DNA of 64,000 bases from Bacteroidales bacterium (lineage in GTDB: Bacteria > Bacteroidota > Bacteroidia > Bacteroidales > F082), in contig JAGYLH010000005.1 in the NCBI GenBank assembly GCA_018400955.1, forward strand, positions 1-64,000, in the 5' to 3' direction. The notes beneath the pieces are model-generated. The model was given only the letters and a program-made list of their open reading frames with translations, was not told where the DNA came from and did not search any database. This document shows, one piece after another, positions 1 to 8,919 of the stretch. The position numbers were made by a program, and so were the translations under genes. Within the stretch, counting starts at the first letter, position 1. Each line of letters starts with the position of its first letter.

Positions 1-1266
1 CTTATTGCCCGGGTTATCTTTCAGGTTTAATGCTTGGCTTATTGGGCCGGAAGGCAAGCTTACCTTCAGTGTGTTACTACCAAACGCTTCATCAATTTCA
101 TTTGCCAGCAATATTGAGAACTCCTCATTAAATGGCGGCAAAAACCTACTACCCGATGAAGAGTTGTATTCCCCCACAATATAGCCTTCTACCCAAATAT
201 GTTCAGTAAAAGGTGCCAAATACAATGCTCCATCAATAGTATAAGGGGCATCATAAGTACCACTTCCAATATCAGAAACGGGTGGAGTGGTGAAACTGGC
301 ATAATCAGCCCAATCGCTAACGGTATAACCCCCGCTTGATTGGCCCGGAGGAGTGATAGTGAAAGTAATGATTGGCCAAACAAAATAAGTCGTGTTGGGC
401 AGCAAATTCCAGGCATTTGTATAGTGTTGCGTAACATATCTATTATTAAAGTATCCAACTTGATCTAAATTCTCCTTTTCAGTTCCCCAATATAGCTTAG
501 TCTGGAAAAAGTATGGGCTTTCACCATGCTCAATGAGCACCCGTGCAGATCGAAAGGTAATTCTATCAATGGTGGTGATTTCAAGTTTTTGGGGTAATAC
601 ATTCAATGCATCCCCGTAAAAAACTTCCCCGTTTTCCATTTCAACAAAAGCACGAACCTTGGCCGGCTTTTCCTCCTCAAAATGAATAAAGGCATTAAAA
701 TCTGAATCACCACCCATTGTTTGGGTGACATTATAATCGACAACTTCAGGCAATTTTTCGTAGGCATAGCAAAAACCATACCTTATTACACGAGGCTCAT
801 TCCCCCATATTTTGTAGGAACCATATACCCTGGCAGTACGAAATGTTAACAGACTTATGGAATCGGTTTCAATAAAAGAAGTGCCCTCGATATCAGTTTT
901 GAATTTCAATGTATTGCCATACGCTACACCTTCGTCTGTAACTGCATATGCACGGTAATAATACGAAGTAGAGGGTAGGAGGCCATGCATGAGTGATTTA
1001 AAGTTTCCAAGGCCCCTACCATCATTGGTATGACTATCGGCAATTGTTGGTTCAGGAGTTGTGCTCCAGCAAACCCCTTTCGCGGTAAGTCGCAATCCTT
1101 CAACAGTAATTATATCGGCGCCTGAAATGGCAGATGTACTAAAGATTTCGTGTGCGACAATGGTTTCCAAAATGGGTTTGGGGTCTTCCTTTTCACACCC
1201 TTGGTTAACCGCAATAAACAATAGAATGGCAAAAACTAGCCTTCCAATACCAATTATTATCTTCAT
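1..1266 (-). CDS. Lipoprotein with Fn3-like repeats and a DUF6359-like domain (C-terminus beyond window)
   Basis: This open frame is absent from the ORF track because its stop lies beyond base 1. It starts at the ATG at 1266, preceded by GAAGAAG. A short hydrophobic signal ends in a cysteine (about residue 23, VNQGC), so it is probably a lipoprotein. Two or three fibronectin-III-like segments follow, with motifs such as GVCWSTTPEPT and YYYRAYAVTDEG, which are typical of Bacteroidota surface lipoproteins. The last visible part (IWVEGYIVGEYN, then LPSGPISQALNLKDNPGN) resembles the OB-fold-like DUF6359 domain. It lies 41 bp downstream of the barrel gene on the same strand, so the two may be co-transcribed. 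Surface binding or assembly is inference; the substrate is unknown. Confidence 0.75.
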   Translation of the reverse strand, partial: MKIIIGIGRLVFAILLFIAVNQGCEKEDPKPILETIVAHEIFSTSAISGADIITVEGLRLTAKGVCWSTTPEPTIADSHTNDGRGLGNFKSLMHGLLPSTSYYYRAYAVTDEGVAYGNTLKFKTDIEGTSFIETDSISLLTFRTARVYGSYKIWGNEPRVIRYGFCYAYEKLPEVVDYNVTQTMGGDSDFNAFIHFEEEKPAKVRAFVEMENGEVFYGDALNVLPQKLEITTIDRITFRSARVLIEHGESPYFFQTKLYWGTEKENLDQVGYFNNRYVTQHYTNAWNLLPNTTYFVWPIITFTITPPGQSSGGYTVSDWADYASFTTPPVSDIGSGTYDAPYTIDGALYLAPFTEHIWVEGYIVGEYNSSSGSRFLPPFNEEFSILLANEIDEAFGSNTLKVSLPSGPISQALNLKDNPGNK

Positions 1267-1307
1267 CTTCTTCAATTTTAGTAGTGAATATCTATCATTT
1301 TGGATGT

Positions 1308-2027
1308 TCATTCTTGTTCGGCGTAGTCAAGAATTAAAACTAAACCAAACATAAAAAACGAATCTTTAATATGCATTTGCCTAACCTTCATACTTTTGGT
1401 GAAAAACGGGGCATATTCAAAGCCAATATAGACTTGTTCACCCAAGGCAAACCCACCAGTAAGTGTAAGATAAGCCGCCAAACGCCTGTAATCACGATCA
1501 TCAAAATATACTGCAACATCATAAGGGAATGCAGTGTGAACCTGTGGCAATTTTTTGCTTACGAGATAGTCGAGGCCCAATCCACTGCCAATGTATAAGC
1601 CACCATTTGGGGGTCCTTTGATGTAGTAACGCAATGTGCTGTGTGCCGATAAAGTGGCCATATAGTAAGAGATATATTGATATTTGATTGGGTAACCATA
1701 AAAATAGTCAGGTGGTAAATCTCTTGTTTTAATGCTACTCACTCCCTTTCTTTTAATACCAACACCATAGCTCCAGACCAAATTATTTGTGAGTTCATTC
1801 AATACTGAAAACGAAAGCATCGGAAACTTTACTGGTTTACCCTTAATTGCCAAGCTGCTGGCACCATAAGGTATCCATTGTTGTTTAGCAAAGCTCCAAC
1901 CAAAAACAAACTCAGGCTGCCATTTTTCACCCTGGCCATTGGCATGGTGCTGAATAAAAATGAATAGTACCAATAAAATGGCCAGTTTTGGAAAAAATTT
2001 GCCTGACGGAAACTTGCTTGCTTTCAT
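1308..2027 (-). CDS. Predicted outer-membrane beta-barrel protein
   Basis: The track ORF begins at 2108, but its first 27 residues are not signal-like. The ATG at 2027 gives MKASKFPSGKFFPKL followed by a hydrophobic stretch and a cleavage region near ANGQG, a clean signal peptide, so I prefer it (239 aa). The remainder alternates aromatic and polar residues as in small outer-membrane barrels (YYIKGPPNGGLYIGSG, QVYIGFEYAPFF) and ends in a final strand before a short charged tail. I do not recognise a named family. It is followed on the same strand by the DUF6359-like lipoprotein, which suggests a two-gene surface unit. A promoter-like pair of boxes lies upstream. Confidence 0.7.
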   Translation of the reverse strand: MKASKFPSGKFFPKLAILLVLFIFIQHHANGQGEKWQPEFVFGWSFAKQQWIPYGASSLAIKGKPVKFPMLSFSVLNELTNNLVWSYGVGIKRKGVSSIKTRDLPPDYFYGYPIKYQYISYYMATLSAHSTLRYYIKGPPNGGLYIGSGLGLDYLVSKKLPQVHTAFPYDVAVYFDDRDYRRLAAYLTLTGGFALGEQVYIGFEYAPFFTKSMKVRQMHIKDSFFMFGLVLILDYAEQE

Positions 2028-2489
2028 ATTGGATGGTTTTTGGCTCTTGCTGCAAAACAAACGACAACAATGTGTTTTGAATACGAAGCCAAATGTACAA
2101 AAAATCAAAAATAAAAATCAAATTCTTTATTGCGGCCTTGTGTACTCTTTATGATAAAGCTGTATTTAGGTTTCCTACAAAGCGCGTTAAGTTCATATAG
2201 AGTCTTATATTTTGCTGCAGCTCACCGGAGGAAATTGTAAAGCAAAAAAATACTATACAGTTTTTAGTTAAAGCTTGAATTGAGCAAATAACAATCAGAT
2301 AATGAAGCAAATATACGCGTTATGCTAAATTTTCACTAATGATTTACGAACGGGGGGAATTCAGGATTTATTTGCGCGTTTCCCTGATTTTTTGATAAGG
2401 GTTAAATTTTACTTTGCCACTTCATGTTTAAACCTTAATTTTATGCTTCTTTTTTTGTTCAATTGTGGAAATATTTAATACCGTTTAGT
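2028..2489. other. AT-rich intergenic region between divergent genes
   Basis: This 460 bp gap holds the minus-strand promoter at 2090-2122 and, near its other end, TTTG at 2391-2394 followed by the near-match TACTTTG at 2410-2416, which could drive the plus-strand DHOD-like gene. No convincing coding frame or RNA gene was seen; the track ORFs here are antisense shadows. Confidence 0.4.
2090..2122 (-). promoter_or_regulatory. Bacteroidota-type promoter for the barrel gene
   Basis: On the minus strand TTTG (2119-2122) is followed after 21 nt by TACATTTG (2090-2097), matching the -33 TTG / -7 TAnnTTTG pattern of Bacteroidota housekeeping promoters. Its position about 60 bp before the preferred ATG at 2027 supports that start. 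Confidence 0.5.
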
Positions 2490-3485
2490 ATGACTAACTT
2501 ATCTTGCAAATATCTTGGCTTGGAACTTAAAAGCCCTATTATTGCTGCCAGTTCGGGATTTACCGATAGTGTGCAAAAAATTATCCAACTCGAAAAACAT
2601 GGCGTGGGTGCTGTGGTACTCAAATCCATCTTCGAGGAGGAAATCACACACGAATATGACAAAACCATCCGCGATGAGCAGGAAAAAACAGGACGGGAAG
2701 AATTTCTGGATTATCTGGATGTGCGCATCAGGCAAGAAAATCTGGAAAAGTATATCAACCTGATCAAGCAGGCCAAAGCCGAAACCAATATCCCCATTAT
2801 TGGTTCGGTAAACTGCACCACTGCACATGAATGGATCAGTTTTACCAAAGAAATTGAATCGGCAGGGGCTGACGCGCTTGAGCTGAATGTGTTTGTACTG
2901 CCTTCGAACCTGCGAAGCAGCAGCGAAGAAAATGAACGACGGTATTTTGAAATCGTAAAAGCTGTCAAAAAGCAAGTGAACATTCCCATCGTTTTGAAGA
3001 TCAGTTTTTATTTCTCCAACCTGGCGCAAATAATTCGGGATCTGTCACACACAGGGATTAAGGGTCTTGTGCTTTTTAATAGGTTTTACAGTCCTGACTA
3101 TGATATAGATAAGCTCGAAGTAGTCCCGTCCAATGTGCTAAGCACGGCCAATGAAATTTCCATGCCCTTGCGCTGGATTGCCATGATGTCGGGCAGGCTG
3201 GGATGTGATATTTCTGCCTCAACCGGTGTGGCTGATGGAAAATCTGCCATTAAGCTTTTGCTTGCTGGTGCTGATACAGTTCAGGTAGCCAGTGCTTTAT
3301 ATCGTCACGGAATTGGTTATATGGATATAATTCATAACGAAATCAGGGATTGGATGGAACAACAGGCCTTTAATAGCATTGATGAATTCAAAGGCAGGCT
3401 GAGCCAGGAGAAAGTGGACAACCCTGCCGTTTTTGAACGGGTACAATTTATGAAATATTTTAGCGATAAGGAAAGCATTATTTAA
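2490..3485 (+). CDS. Dihydroorotate dehydrogenase-like flavoprotein
   Basis: The track begins at a TTG (2463); the ATG at 2490 gives the expected N-terminus MTNLSCKYLGLELKSPII (331 aa). It is a TIM-barrel FMN enzyme of the DHOD superfamily: SPIIAASSGFTDS near the N-terminus, GSVNCTTAHEW in the loop where class 1 enzymes carry the catalytic Cys, and FMN-phosphate-binding features near the C-terminus (STGVADGKSAIKLLLAGADTVQVAS). The usual NLSCPN segment is replaced by LNVFVLPSN, which marks the DHOD-like subgroup rather than true PyrD. The real substrate is not established. It lies directly before the LOG-family gene (1 bp gap), so they are probably an operon. Confidence 0.85.
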   Translation: MTNLSCKYLGLELKSPIIAASSGFTDSVQKIIQLEKHGVGAVVLKSIFEEEITHEYDKTIRDEQEKTGREEFLDYLDVRIRQENLEKYINLIKQAKAETNIPIIGSVNCTTAHEWISFTKEIESAGADALELNVFVLPSNLRSSSEENERRYFEIVKAVKKQVNIPIVLKISFYFSNLAQIIRDLSHTGIKGLVLFNRFYSPDYDIDKLEVVPSNVLSTANEISMPLRWIAMMSGRLGCDISASTGVADGKSAIKLLLAGADTVQVASALYRHGIGYMDIIHNEIRDWMEQQAFNSIDEFKGRLSQEKVDNPAVFERVQFMKYFSDKESII

Positions 3486-3486
3486 T

Positions 3487-4197
3487 ATGAACAACCTGGA
3501 AGAGAGTAAAATAAGAAAGGCGTTTAAAGCCAAAACCTGGAACGAAATTAAATCCCACGATTCCTGGTCGGTATTTAAAATAATGGCTGAGTTTGTTGAA
3601 GGATTTGAAAAAATGGCCCGAATTGGCCCTTGTGTGGCAATTTTTGGTTCAGCAAGAACAAATCCTAAACATGAATACTATCGGCTGACAGAGGAAATAG
3701 CCTATCTGCTCACTAAAAAAGGTTTTGGTATTATTACGGGAGGTGGCCCCGGTATTATGGAAGCCGGTAACAAAGGGGCACACTTTGCCGGAGGTAAATC
3801 GGTGGGAGTGAATATTGATCTGCCCTTTGAGCAAAAATCAAATCCTTTTATTGACCCGGATAAAAACATTGAGTTCGATTACTTTTTTGTCCGAAAAGTC
3901 ATGTTTATGCGCTATTCGCAAGGATATATTGTGCTGCCGGGTGGTTTTGGCACACTGGATGAATTGTTCGAGGCCATAACGCTCATACAAACCCAAAAGC
4001 TCGTGAAATTCCCCATCGTGCTGGTGAAGAAAAGCTATTGGCAAGGTTTGCTCGATTGGATTAATGATCGCATGCTCGAGGAAGGAAAAATCAGTAAAGA
4101 AGATCTGGATATTTTTCAAGTGGTGGATACCGCTGAAGAAGCTGTGAAAATTATTGAGGACTTCTACAATAAATATGCTTTGAAACCGAATTTTTAA
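3487..4197 (+). CDS. LOG family protein (TIGR00730-type phosphoribohydrolase)
   Basis: At 236 aa this has a Rossmann fold with both signature motifs of the LOG/lysine-decarboxylase-like family: GGGPGIMEAGNKGA (about residues 79-92) and PGGFGTLDELFEAITLIQTQK (about residues 151-171), whose Glu is catalytic in characterised members. LOG proteins cleave nucleoside 5'-monophosphates to base plus ribose 5-phosphate. The annotation 'lysine decarboxylase' is historical and wrong. In bacteria the physiological role is mostly nucleotide salvage or unknown. It is translated just after the DHOD-like gene, so a shared role in pyrimidine/purine metabolism is a reasonable inference. Confidence 0.88.
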   Translation: MNNLEESKIRKAFKAKTWNEIKSHDSWSVFKIMAEFVEGFEKMARIGPCVAIFGSARTNPKHEYYRLTEEIAYLLTKKGFGIITGGGPGIMEAGNKGAHFAGGKSVGVNIDLPFEQKSNPFIDPDKNIEFDYFFVRKVMFMRYSQGYIVLPGGFGTLDELFEAITLIQTQKLVKFPIVLVKKSYWQGLLDWINDRMLEEGKISKEDLDIFQVVDTAEEAVKIIEDFYNKYALKPNF

Positions 4198-4277
4198 TCT
4201 GTACAAATGATTGCTGGAGATGCAACTTAACCATCTTTTGCACAGCATCTTTACTAATTTATTCAAACCCTGAAACT

Positions 4278-4706
4278 TTGAAAATTACAGAAATTCCGTT
4301 TCAAGTTGTTTCCATCGAAGATGACGGCTTTCACCTGCTTACGCAAGGTACGATCAATGGAAAAGCAGCCACCTTTTTAATTGATACTGGGGCTTCACGT
4401 TGTGTGTTCGACGAGGGCATCATTCAACAATATATGGATGAAACCATTTTTGAGGAAAACGAAAAGCTATCTACCGGTTTGGGCACCAACACCATGCCTA
4501 CAAAAATTGTTGAACTCCAAAGCATGGGCTTTGGCGACCTGTTGATTAAAGGCTATGTAGCTGTTGCCATCGATCTGAGCCATGTTACCGAATCATACAG
4601 CAACCTGGGCCTGCCCGAAATCAATGGTGTTTTGGGCAGTGATATTTTGCATGAATACCGCTGTGTAATCAATTTCAAAAAGAAAAAACTGAAATTCTAT
4701 TATTAG
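4278..4706 (+). CDS. Retropepsin-like aspartic protease family protein
   Basis: This small protein (142 aa) carries the retropepsin active-site motif FLIDTGASRCVFD (Asp-Thr-Gly, about residues 37-39) and a second Gly-rich flap-like segment, GVLGSDILHEY. A single-domain protein of this size would have to dimerise to form the active site, as viral and bacterial retropepsins do. No signal peptide is visible, so it is probably cytoplasmic. The start is a TTG at 4278; no ATG exists before the conserved region. Proteolysis is inferred from the motif only. It is followed by the convergent riboflavin operon. Confidence 0.75.
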   Translation: MKITEIPFQVVSIEDDGFHLLTQGTINGKAATFLIDTGASRCVFDEGIIQQYMDETIFEENEKLSTGLGTNTMPTKIVELQSMGFGDLLIKGYVAVAIDLSHVTESYSNLGLPEINGVLGSDILHEYRCVINFKKKKLKFYY

Positions 4707-4750
4707 CGGGTAAATCAATGAAAATAAGGTATTTACACAAATAAAGATGG

Positions 4751-5215
4751 TTAAAAAGCCTTCATCAGATTAGCCATTTCAATGGCAGCCATGGCTGCAT
4801 CAAAGCCTTTATTGCCTGATTTGGTACCTGCCCTTTCGATGGCTTGTTCAATACTGTCAGTGGTGAGCACACCAAATATAACCGGAATTTCTGTTTCCAG
4901 GCCAACAAGGGCTACCTTTGGCTACTTCACTAACAACAACATCAAAGCGGGGTGTTGATCCCTTATTACAGCCCCAAGGCAAATAATGGCATCATATTTA
5001 CCACTTTTAGCCATCTTTTTTGCGACCAGTGGAATCTCGTATGATCTGAGCTAAATACAACTAATTTCATCATCACTGCATCATTAGCGCTTTTAGGGCG
5101 TCGATATGGCCCCGCCAAAGAGAGTTTGCTGAACTGATAAATTCATTGAAGGCGATCCTATAACAATTCCAAACTTTAATCCTTTTGAATTAAGTTTACC
5201 TTCAATTATTTTCAT
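4751..5215 (-). pseudogene. ribH: ribH, 6,7-dimethyl-8-ribityllumazine synthase, frame-broken
   Basis: RibH condenses 5-amino-6-ribitylamino-uracil with dihydroxybutanone phosphate. It can be read only by switching frames. The start (ATG at 5215, MKIIEGKLNSKGLKFGIVIG) and the C-terminus ([17 protein letters not shown], then [20 protein letters not shown] and stop) are clear. Pieces such as NEFISSANSLW and HIDALKALMMQ appear in other frames between them. The full span would encode about 154 aa, the normal family length. Start, end and length are preserved with many indels inside, so I suspect consensus errors rather than decay. It is the last gene of the ribD-ribE-ribBA-ribH operon under the FMN riboswitch. 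Confidence 0.75.
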
Positions 5216-5229
5216 GTCTGATAAATATA

Positions 5230-6435
5230 TTAGTTGTTAATATTCAGCATATGTCCCATTTTGCCCTTTTTGTTGACAGGTAAAACTGGTTTTCTTTTGT
5301 TTGATCAATCTCAATAGGTATGCCGTTCCTGCCACTTTCAGGCCAAAGCCGTAGATGCCCTGATGGTTTTCGTGGATTGTTGGTCATAAGTTTCCGAGTT
5401 CGCCAGGCGCCAATATCGGCAAGTATTTCTGCACCAATACCATATCAACGCAAATCTGACGCAAACCCAAGTGCCTCGTTGTGGCTTCTGTATCCATCCC
5501 GCCATCTTGTAAGTGATGGGCTTTTGAGCTTGTTCAACAAACCAATACCCCATCTTCCTGGCGTGCCATAACAAGATACCACGCCCCTCTTTGGCAATCG
5601 CGCATGGCTTCTTCAAGCTGTTCGCCACAGTCGCATCATACGAACCAAAAACATCACCGGTTAAGCACTCTGAATGAACCCGTACCAAAAACAGGTTTGT
5701 CTCGGTGATGTGCCCATCCACAAGTGCGATATGCTCTTCCTTTGTGATGATATCGCGATAGCCAATAACTGAACATGCCATAAGGAATAATGGGCAACTT
5801 CACTTCGATACCGCTCCACCCAGTTTCTCGTGACAGCGCCGGTATGGCAATCAGATCGGCAATAGTTGCAGAGCTTTAACGTGTTTTTCACATGGTTGTA
5901 GTTCAGGAACGCGGGCCATAGAGCCGTTTTCATTCATGATTTCGCAAATGACCCCTGCAGGGTACAAACCGGCTTAAGCCTGGCGGTCAACAGCACCTCG
6001 GTGCGGTAGCCCTTACAGGCGCCACCTTCCTTGTATTCAAGGGGAAAAATGTAGCTGGTTTATTCTTAAAGTCAGCTGCTTTAGCGCTATGGTCCAATAA
6101 TTTTTTTAATCGTAAATGCCCGCTCTTATTGAAATGCCCGTCTTGGTTTCAACGGCATCCAACCGAAACAGTAAAAACCGTTTTATGGGTGTCGGTATTC
6201 TCTGTTACCATGCCGATGGATAGTTGCTTCAACCTTTTCTTGATAATGGGCAAGCAAATGAGCCCGCCACCATGCTTGTTCATAAATTGATGGCCTCAGG
6301 ACTTCTGCTTTCCCTGCTGACCGCAATCGGGTCATAACCCTTCATTTCGCGCCTTTTGCAATACATCACAACAACAACCATTTTGCCGTTTTTGATGTCT
6401 TCCAGTGCCTCTTCTATTGTGTTGAATTTGTCCAT
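5230..6435 (-). pseudogene. ribBA: ribBA, DHBP synthase / GTP cyclohydrolase II, frame-broken
   Basis: This bifunctional enzyme makes dihydroxybutanone phosphate (RibB half) and opens GTP (RibA half). The start is MDKFNTIEEALEDIKNGKMVVV (ATG at 6435). RibB-like pieces (GYDPIAVS) and RibA-like pieces (VRVHSECLTGDVFGS, AKEGRGILL) are found in different frames. The 3' end reads IEIDQTKENQFYLST and, one frame over, KKGKMGHML followed by a stop at 5230. The 1.2 kb length suits a full RibBA of about 400 aa. Frame changes occur every 50-150 bp. It is followed 14 bp later by ribH. Confidence 0.75.
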
Positions 6436-6475
6436 TACTTAATTTATGAATCCCATGTTCCTTTAAAAATTATTG

Positions 6476-7078
6476 TCAGTTCCTTGTTTTGTTTGGTGGC
6501 AGTTGGCTGGGTGAATTTTTGATGTATTTGCTCCACGGGTCGCATTCAATATTCACCGCATCGCCCGGTTTTTTAATAAGTAATGTAGTTTTGGCCCCTG
6601 TAAATGGAATAATGAAACGCTGAAACCGTTTTCATGCAGGCCCGAAGCTTGATCAGGCTAACGCCGTCGATCTTCAGAACCTTTCATGATGATGTAATCG
6701 TTGATATCTCCGGTGCCTCAATGTCGATCCAGATTGCGATGTCTTCTTTTTCTGAAGGCAATAATTTTTCCAATACCATCCAGCGACACCACCGTAATCG
6801 CCAAGCCTGTCGGTGAGTTGCATAGCTCTTTCCCGAGTTTATTTCTTCGCCAGGCTTGAGCATGCCAAGGTTTAATGCTGCTTTGTGGTTTCAGCCATCC
6901 ATCCACCTCAAGTGTTGATTCCCGGCGGTAACGATTGAGCATGCGTTGGTTACCAGATACTGTCGCCCGATTTTCAAATCGCCTAAAACTTTCTTTGCTC
7001 GAATTTTCAGGTTTGCCGATTTGGCCCCCACTTCTGCTTCCAGTTTTCCTGTTTCTTCAATTATTTCATAATAAACAT
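6476..7078 (-). pseudogene. ribE: ribE, riboflavin synthase alpha subunit, frame-broken
   Basis: Riboflavin synthase dismutates two ribityllumazines to riboflavin. The span from the ATG at 7078 to the stop at 6476 would encode about 200 aa, as expected. Recognisable pieces in shifting frames are EETGKLEAEVGAKSANLKIR near the start, ERAMQLTDRLGD in the middle and PGDAVNIECDPWSKYIK near the end, in the order of the two lumazine-binding repeats. Several indels break the frame. The gene sits between ribD and ribBA on the same strand. I judge the identity sound and the lesions probably artefactual. Confidence 0.72.
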
Positions 7079-7079
7079 A

Positions 7080-8190
7080 TCAGTTCTTTTTGTGTATACC
7101 TCTACCATGATATCTTCGTCAAAGCGTTTAACCTGCTCGATTCGCAGGGTTAAGTAAATCCGACATTTTCAGTCCCGGGCCACCGCCTGGGTGTAAAAAG
7201 CCGTTTTGCCGCCGATGAATTTGGGTTAAATAAATGCGTAAACCTTGTCGATATTCCGGCCCGCAAGGCAGAAAAATTTAGCTCCACTGCCTCCTCCAAC
7301 AGACTGTCGATTCCGGTTTCGGCAAGCTTTGAACGAGGAAAATTCAGGATCACTTTTGCCACCACCGCATCAGGCTTGGGGCAAATCATGGTTTCAACAC
7401 CTTTGTTTTTCAGTTTTTCTCATATCAAAAAGGCATACTAATTTAGGTAGTGGCAATCAGTGTTCTGGCCTGTTGGGTATTCAGGATATTGGCATCCATC
7501 GGCCTTCCGTTTGTGTAACAACCGCAACGGTTGCTCTTAATCGTAATATTCGTTTGACCTGTCGGTAAGATGGGGGTTGTCGATCCGCCATCTGGCTCAC
7601 ACCTACCAGGATGGCAGCATATCTGTATTAATTCGTACACAAAATCCCTTGATGCATTATTGGTTATCCATTTGCTGGAATTACCTGAAGAGGTGGCCGT
7701 TTTTCCATCGGTCATGGCTGTTTAAGCACCTAAAAAAGGTCTGGATTGCAGTATGAACTTGCAGAAAATCTCTGTTGATTTTCCTGATTTCCATCTTCAA
7801 GAAGGCCCACTACAGTTGAGAAATACTTGCGGATAAGGTGGTCGATTCCTTTTTGTTTACAAGTGGGTTGGGGTCGGTCATGCCCAGCTACCACGCGCGG
7901 GCGCCTTCATTGATCCTTTCAGTACAGGGTGTTTTTCCAAAATGGTTACAGGGTTCGAGCGTTACATAAAAGTGTAGCTCCTTTTGCGCTTGTTGTGGCA
8001 TGGTTAAAGGCATTGACCTCGGCATAGGGTCCTCCATATTTTCGGGTTGTGCACCATTAAATTCATCAATGATTTTTCCATCTTTAACGAGCACTGCACC
8101 AACTAGGGGATTGGGATTTACGTGGCCATAGCCTTTAAGCGACAATTGGATTGCCCTTTGCATGAATTTGATGTCCTCATTATTTTGCAT
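7080..8190 (-). pseudogene. ribD: ribD, pyrimidine deaminase/reductase, frame-broken
   Basis: RibD deaminates and then reduces the pyrimidine intermediate of riboflavin synthesis. The N-terminal half is readable: MQNNEDIKFMQRAIQLS (ATG at 8190; the track starts 9 bp earlier), NPNPLVGAVLVKDGKII, and the zinc motif FYVTLEPCNHFGKTPCTE. The other zinc-site motif, normally HAEVNA, reads YAEVNA in the frame where it is legible, another possible base error. The reductase half (7.1-7.85 kb) survives as scattered fragments. The 3' end (RFDEDIMVEVYTK) abuts the ribE ATG. It is the first gene behind the FMN riboswitch. Confidence 0.75.
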
Positions 8191-8259
8191 AATAACCACA
8201 ATAAGTTATCCTCCGGGGCACCGGATAGCATAGATAAATGAGGCATCACTGCCTTTAAT

Positions 8260-8400
8260 CTCTTCTCCTATCCAGACTATACTGTCGGCCCAGGAATTTC
8301 ACCTGATCAGTCTCGTCAACCAGGTTGATGAGAGTCGCGGACTTTTACCGCCGGTCGGGAATTGCCAGTTTTAATGGCTGGCTCACCCTGCCCCGAAGAA
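8260..8400 (-). promoter_or_regulatory. FMN riboswitch (RFN element)
   Basis: The minus strand contains the conserved RFN blocks in order: CTTCGGGGCAGGGTGA, then ATTCCCGACCGGCGGTAAAAG, then CCGCGA, a variable stem, TCAGGTGAAATTCCTGGGCCGACAG, and TAGTCTGGATAGGAGAAG closing the P1 helix. The element is complete and undamaged, in contrast to the genes it precedes. It ends about 70 nt before the ribD start. Known RFN elements bind FMN and shut down riboflavin synthesis genes; control at translation initiation or by termination cannot be decided here. Confidence 0.95.
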
Positions 8401-8521
8401 ATTCATTGCAAATTTACAACTAAAAACTGATTTGCACGACCTGTGGGCAAAAATATTTATTACAGTAAGCGACACATTATCAATAATATAATAACTATGT
8501 TTTAAATAATAGTAAAAAATA

Positions 8522-8550
8522 TTTAGTACTTTGTAATACATGGTACTAAA
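8522..8550. promoter_or_regulatory. Palindromic operator, probably for PadR
   Basis: A 29-bp near-perfect palindrome has outer arms TTTAGTAC and GTACTAAA (8/8) and an inner TGTA/TACA pair; only four of 28 positions break the symmetry. It ends 8 bp before the -7 box of the padR-pspC operon. PadR regulators generally repress their own operon through such palindromes, so autoregulation is inferred. Confidence 0.65.
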
Positions 8551-8557
8551 ATTGTAT

Positions 8558-8565
8558 TATTTTTG
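8558..8565 (+). promoter_or_regulatory. -7 box (TATTTTTG) of the padR-pspC operon
   Basis: TATTTTTG fits the TAnnTTTG consensus and lies directly before the ATG at 8570, implying a nearly leaderless transcript. TTTG at 8530-8533, inside the palindrome, could be the -33 element although the 24-nt spacing is long. Confidence 0.5.
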
Positions 8566-8569
8566 CCCC

Positions 8570-8908
8570 ATGAACACAGAAAAAACGATCTCTCAAATGC
8601 GGAAAGGTGTGCTGGAGTTTTGTATTCTGGCCATTATTTCGAAGAATAAGGAGGTGTATGCCTCCGACATTCTCATGCAACTAAAAAATGCAGAACTTAT
8701 AGTGGTTGAGGGCACCTTGTACCCTTTACTTACCCGTCTGAAAAACGATGGTTTGCTCAGCTACCGCTGGGAAGAGTCAAAGTCGGGGCCACCGCGCAAG
8801 TATTATCAGATTACCGAAACGGGTACACAATTGTTGAGCGGCCTGCAGCAAGGTTGGGATCAACTGGTTGAATCAGTGAACACAATAGCTAAGAACCATA
8901 ACCAATAA
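8570..8908 (+). CDS. PadR family transcriptional regulator
   Basis: The ATG at 8570 gives MNTEKTISQMRKGVLEFCIL, the usual PadR N-terminus (112 aa); the track start is 30 bp upstream. The winged helix is evident: KEVYASDILMQLKNAELIVVEGTLYPLLTRLKNDGLLSYRWEES, then GPPRKYYQITETG forming the wing, followed by a helix for dimerisation. The strict phrase EGTLYPLLTRL is diagnostic. The pspC gene follows 11 bp downstream, an arrangement common in Bacteroidota, where the PadR protein probably represses the envelope-stress-like PspC membrane protein. A palindromic operator overlaps its own promoter. Confidence 0.93.
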   Translation: MNTEKTISQMRKGVLEFCILAIISKNKEVYASDILMQLKNAELIVVEGTLYPLLTRLKNDGLLSYRWEESKSGPPRKYYQITETGTQLLSGLQQGWDQLVESVNTIAKNHNQ

Positions 8909-8919
8909 TATTTAATAAA

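Noticed and set aside
189-458. 89-aa minus-strand ORF at the left edge
   Set aside because: It overlaps the long partial lipoprotein frame on the same strand in a different phase; only the latter has a signal peptide and domain motifs.
5230-8199. Short ORFs on both strands in the riboflavin region as independent genes
   Set aside because: All are fragments or shadows of the frame-broken rib genes.
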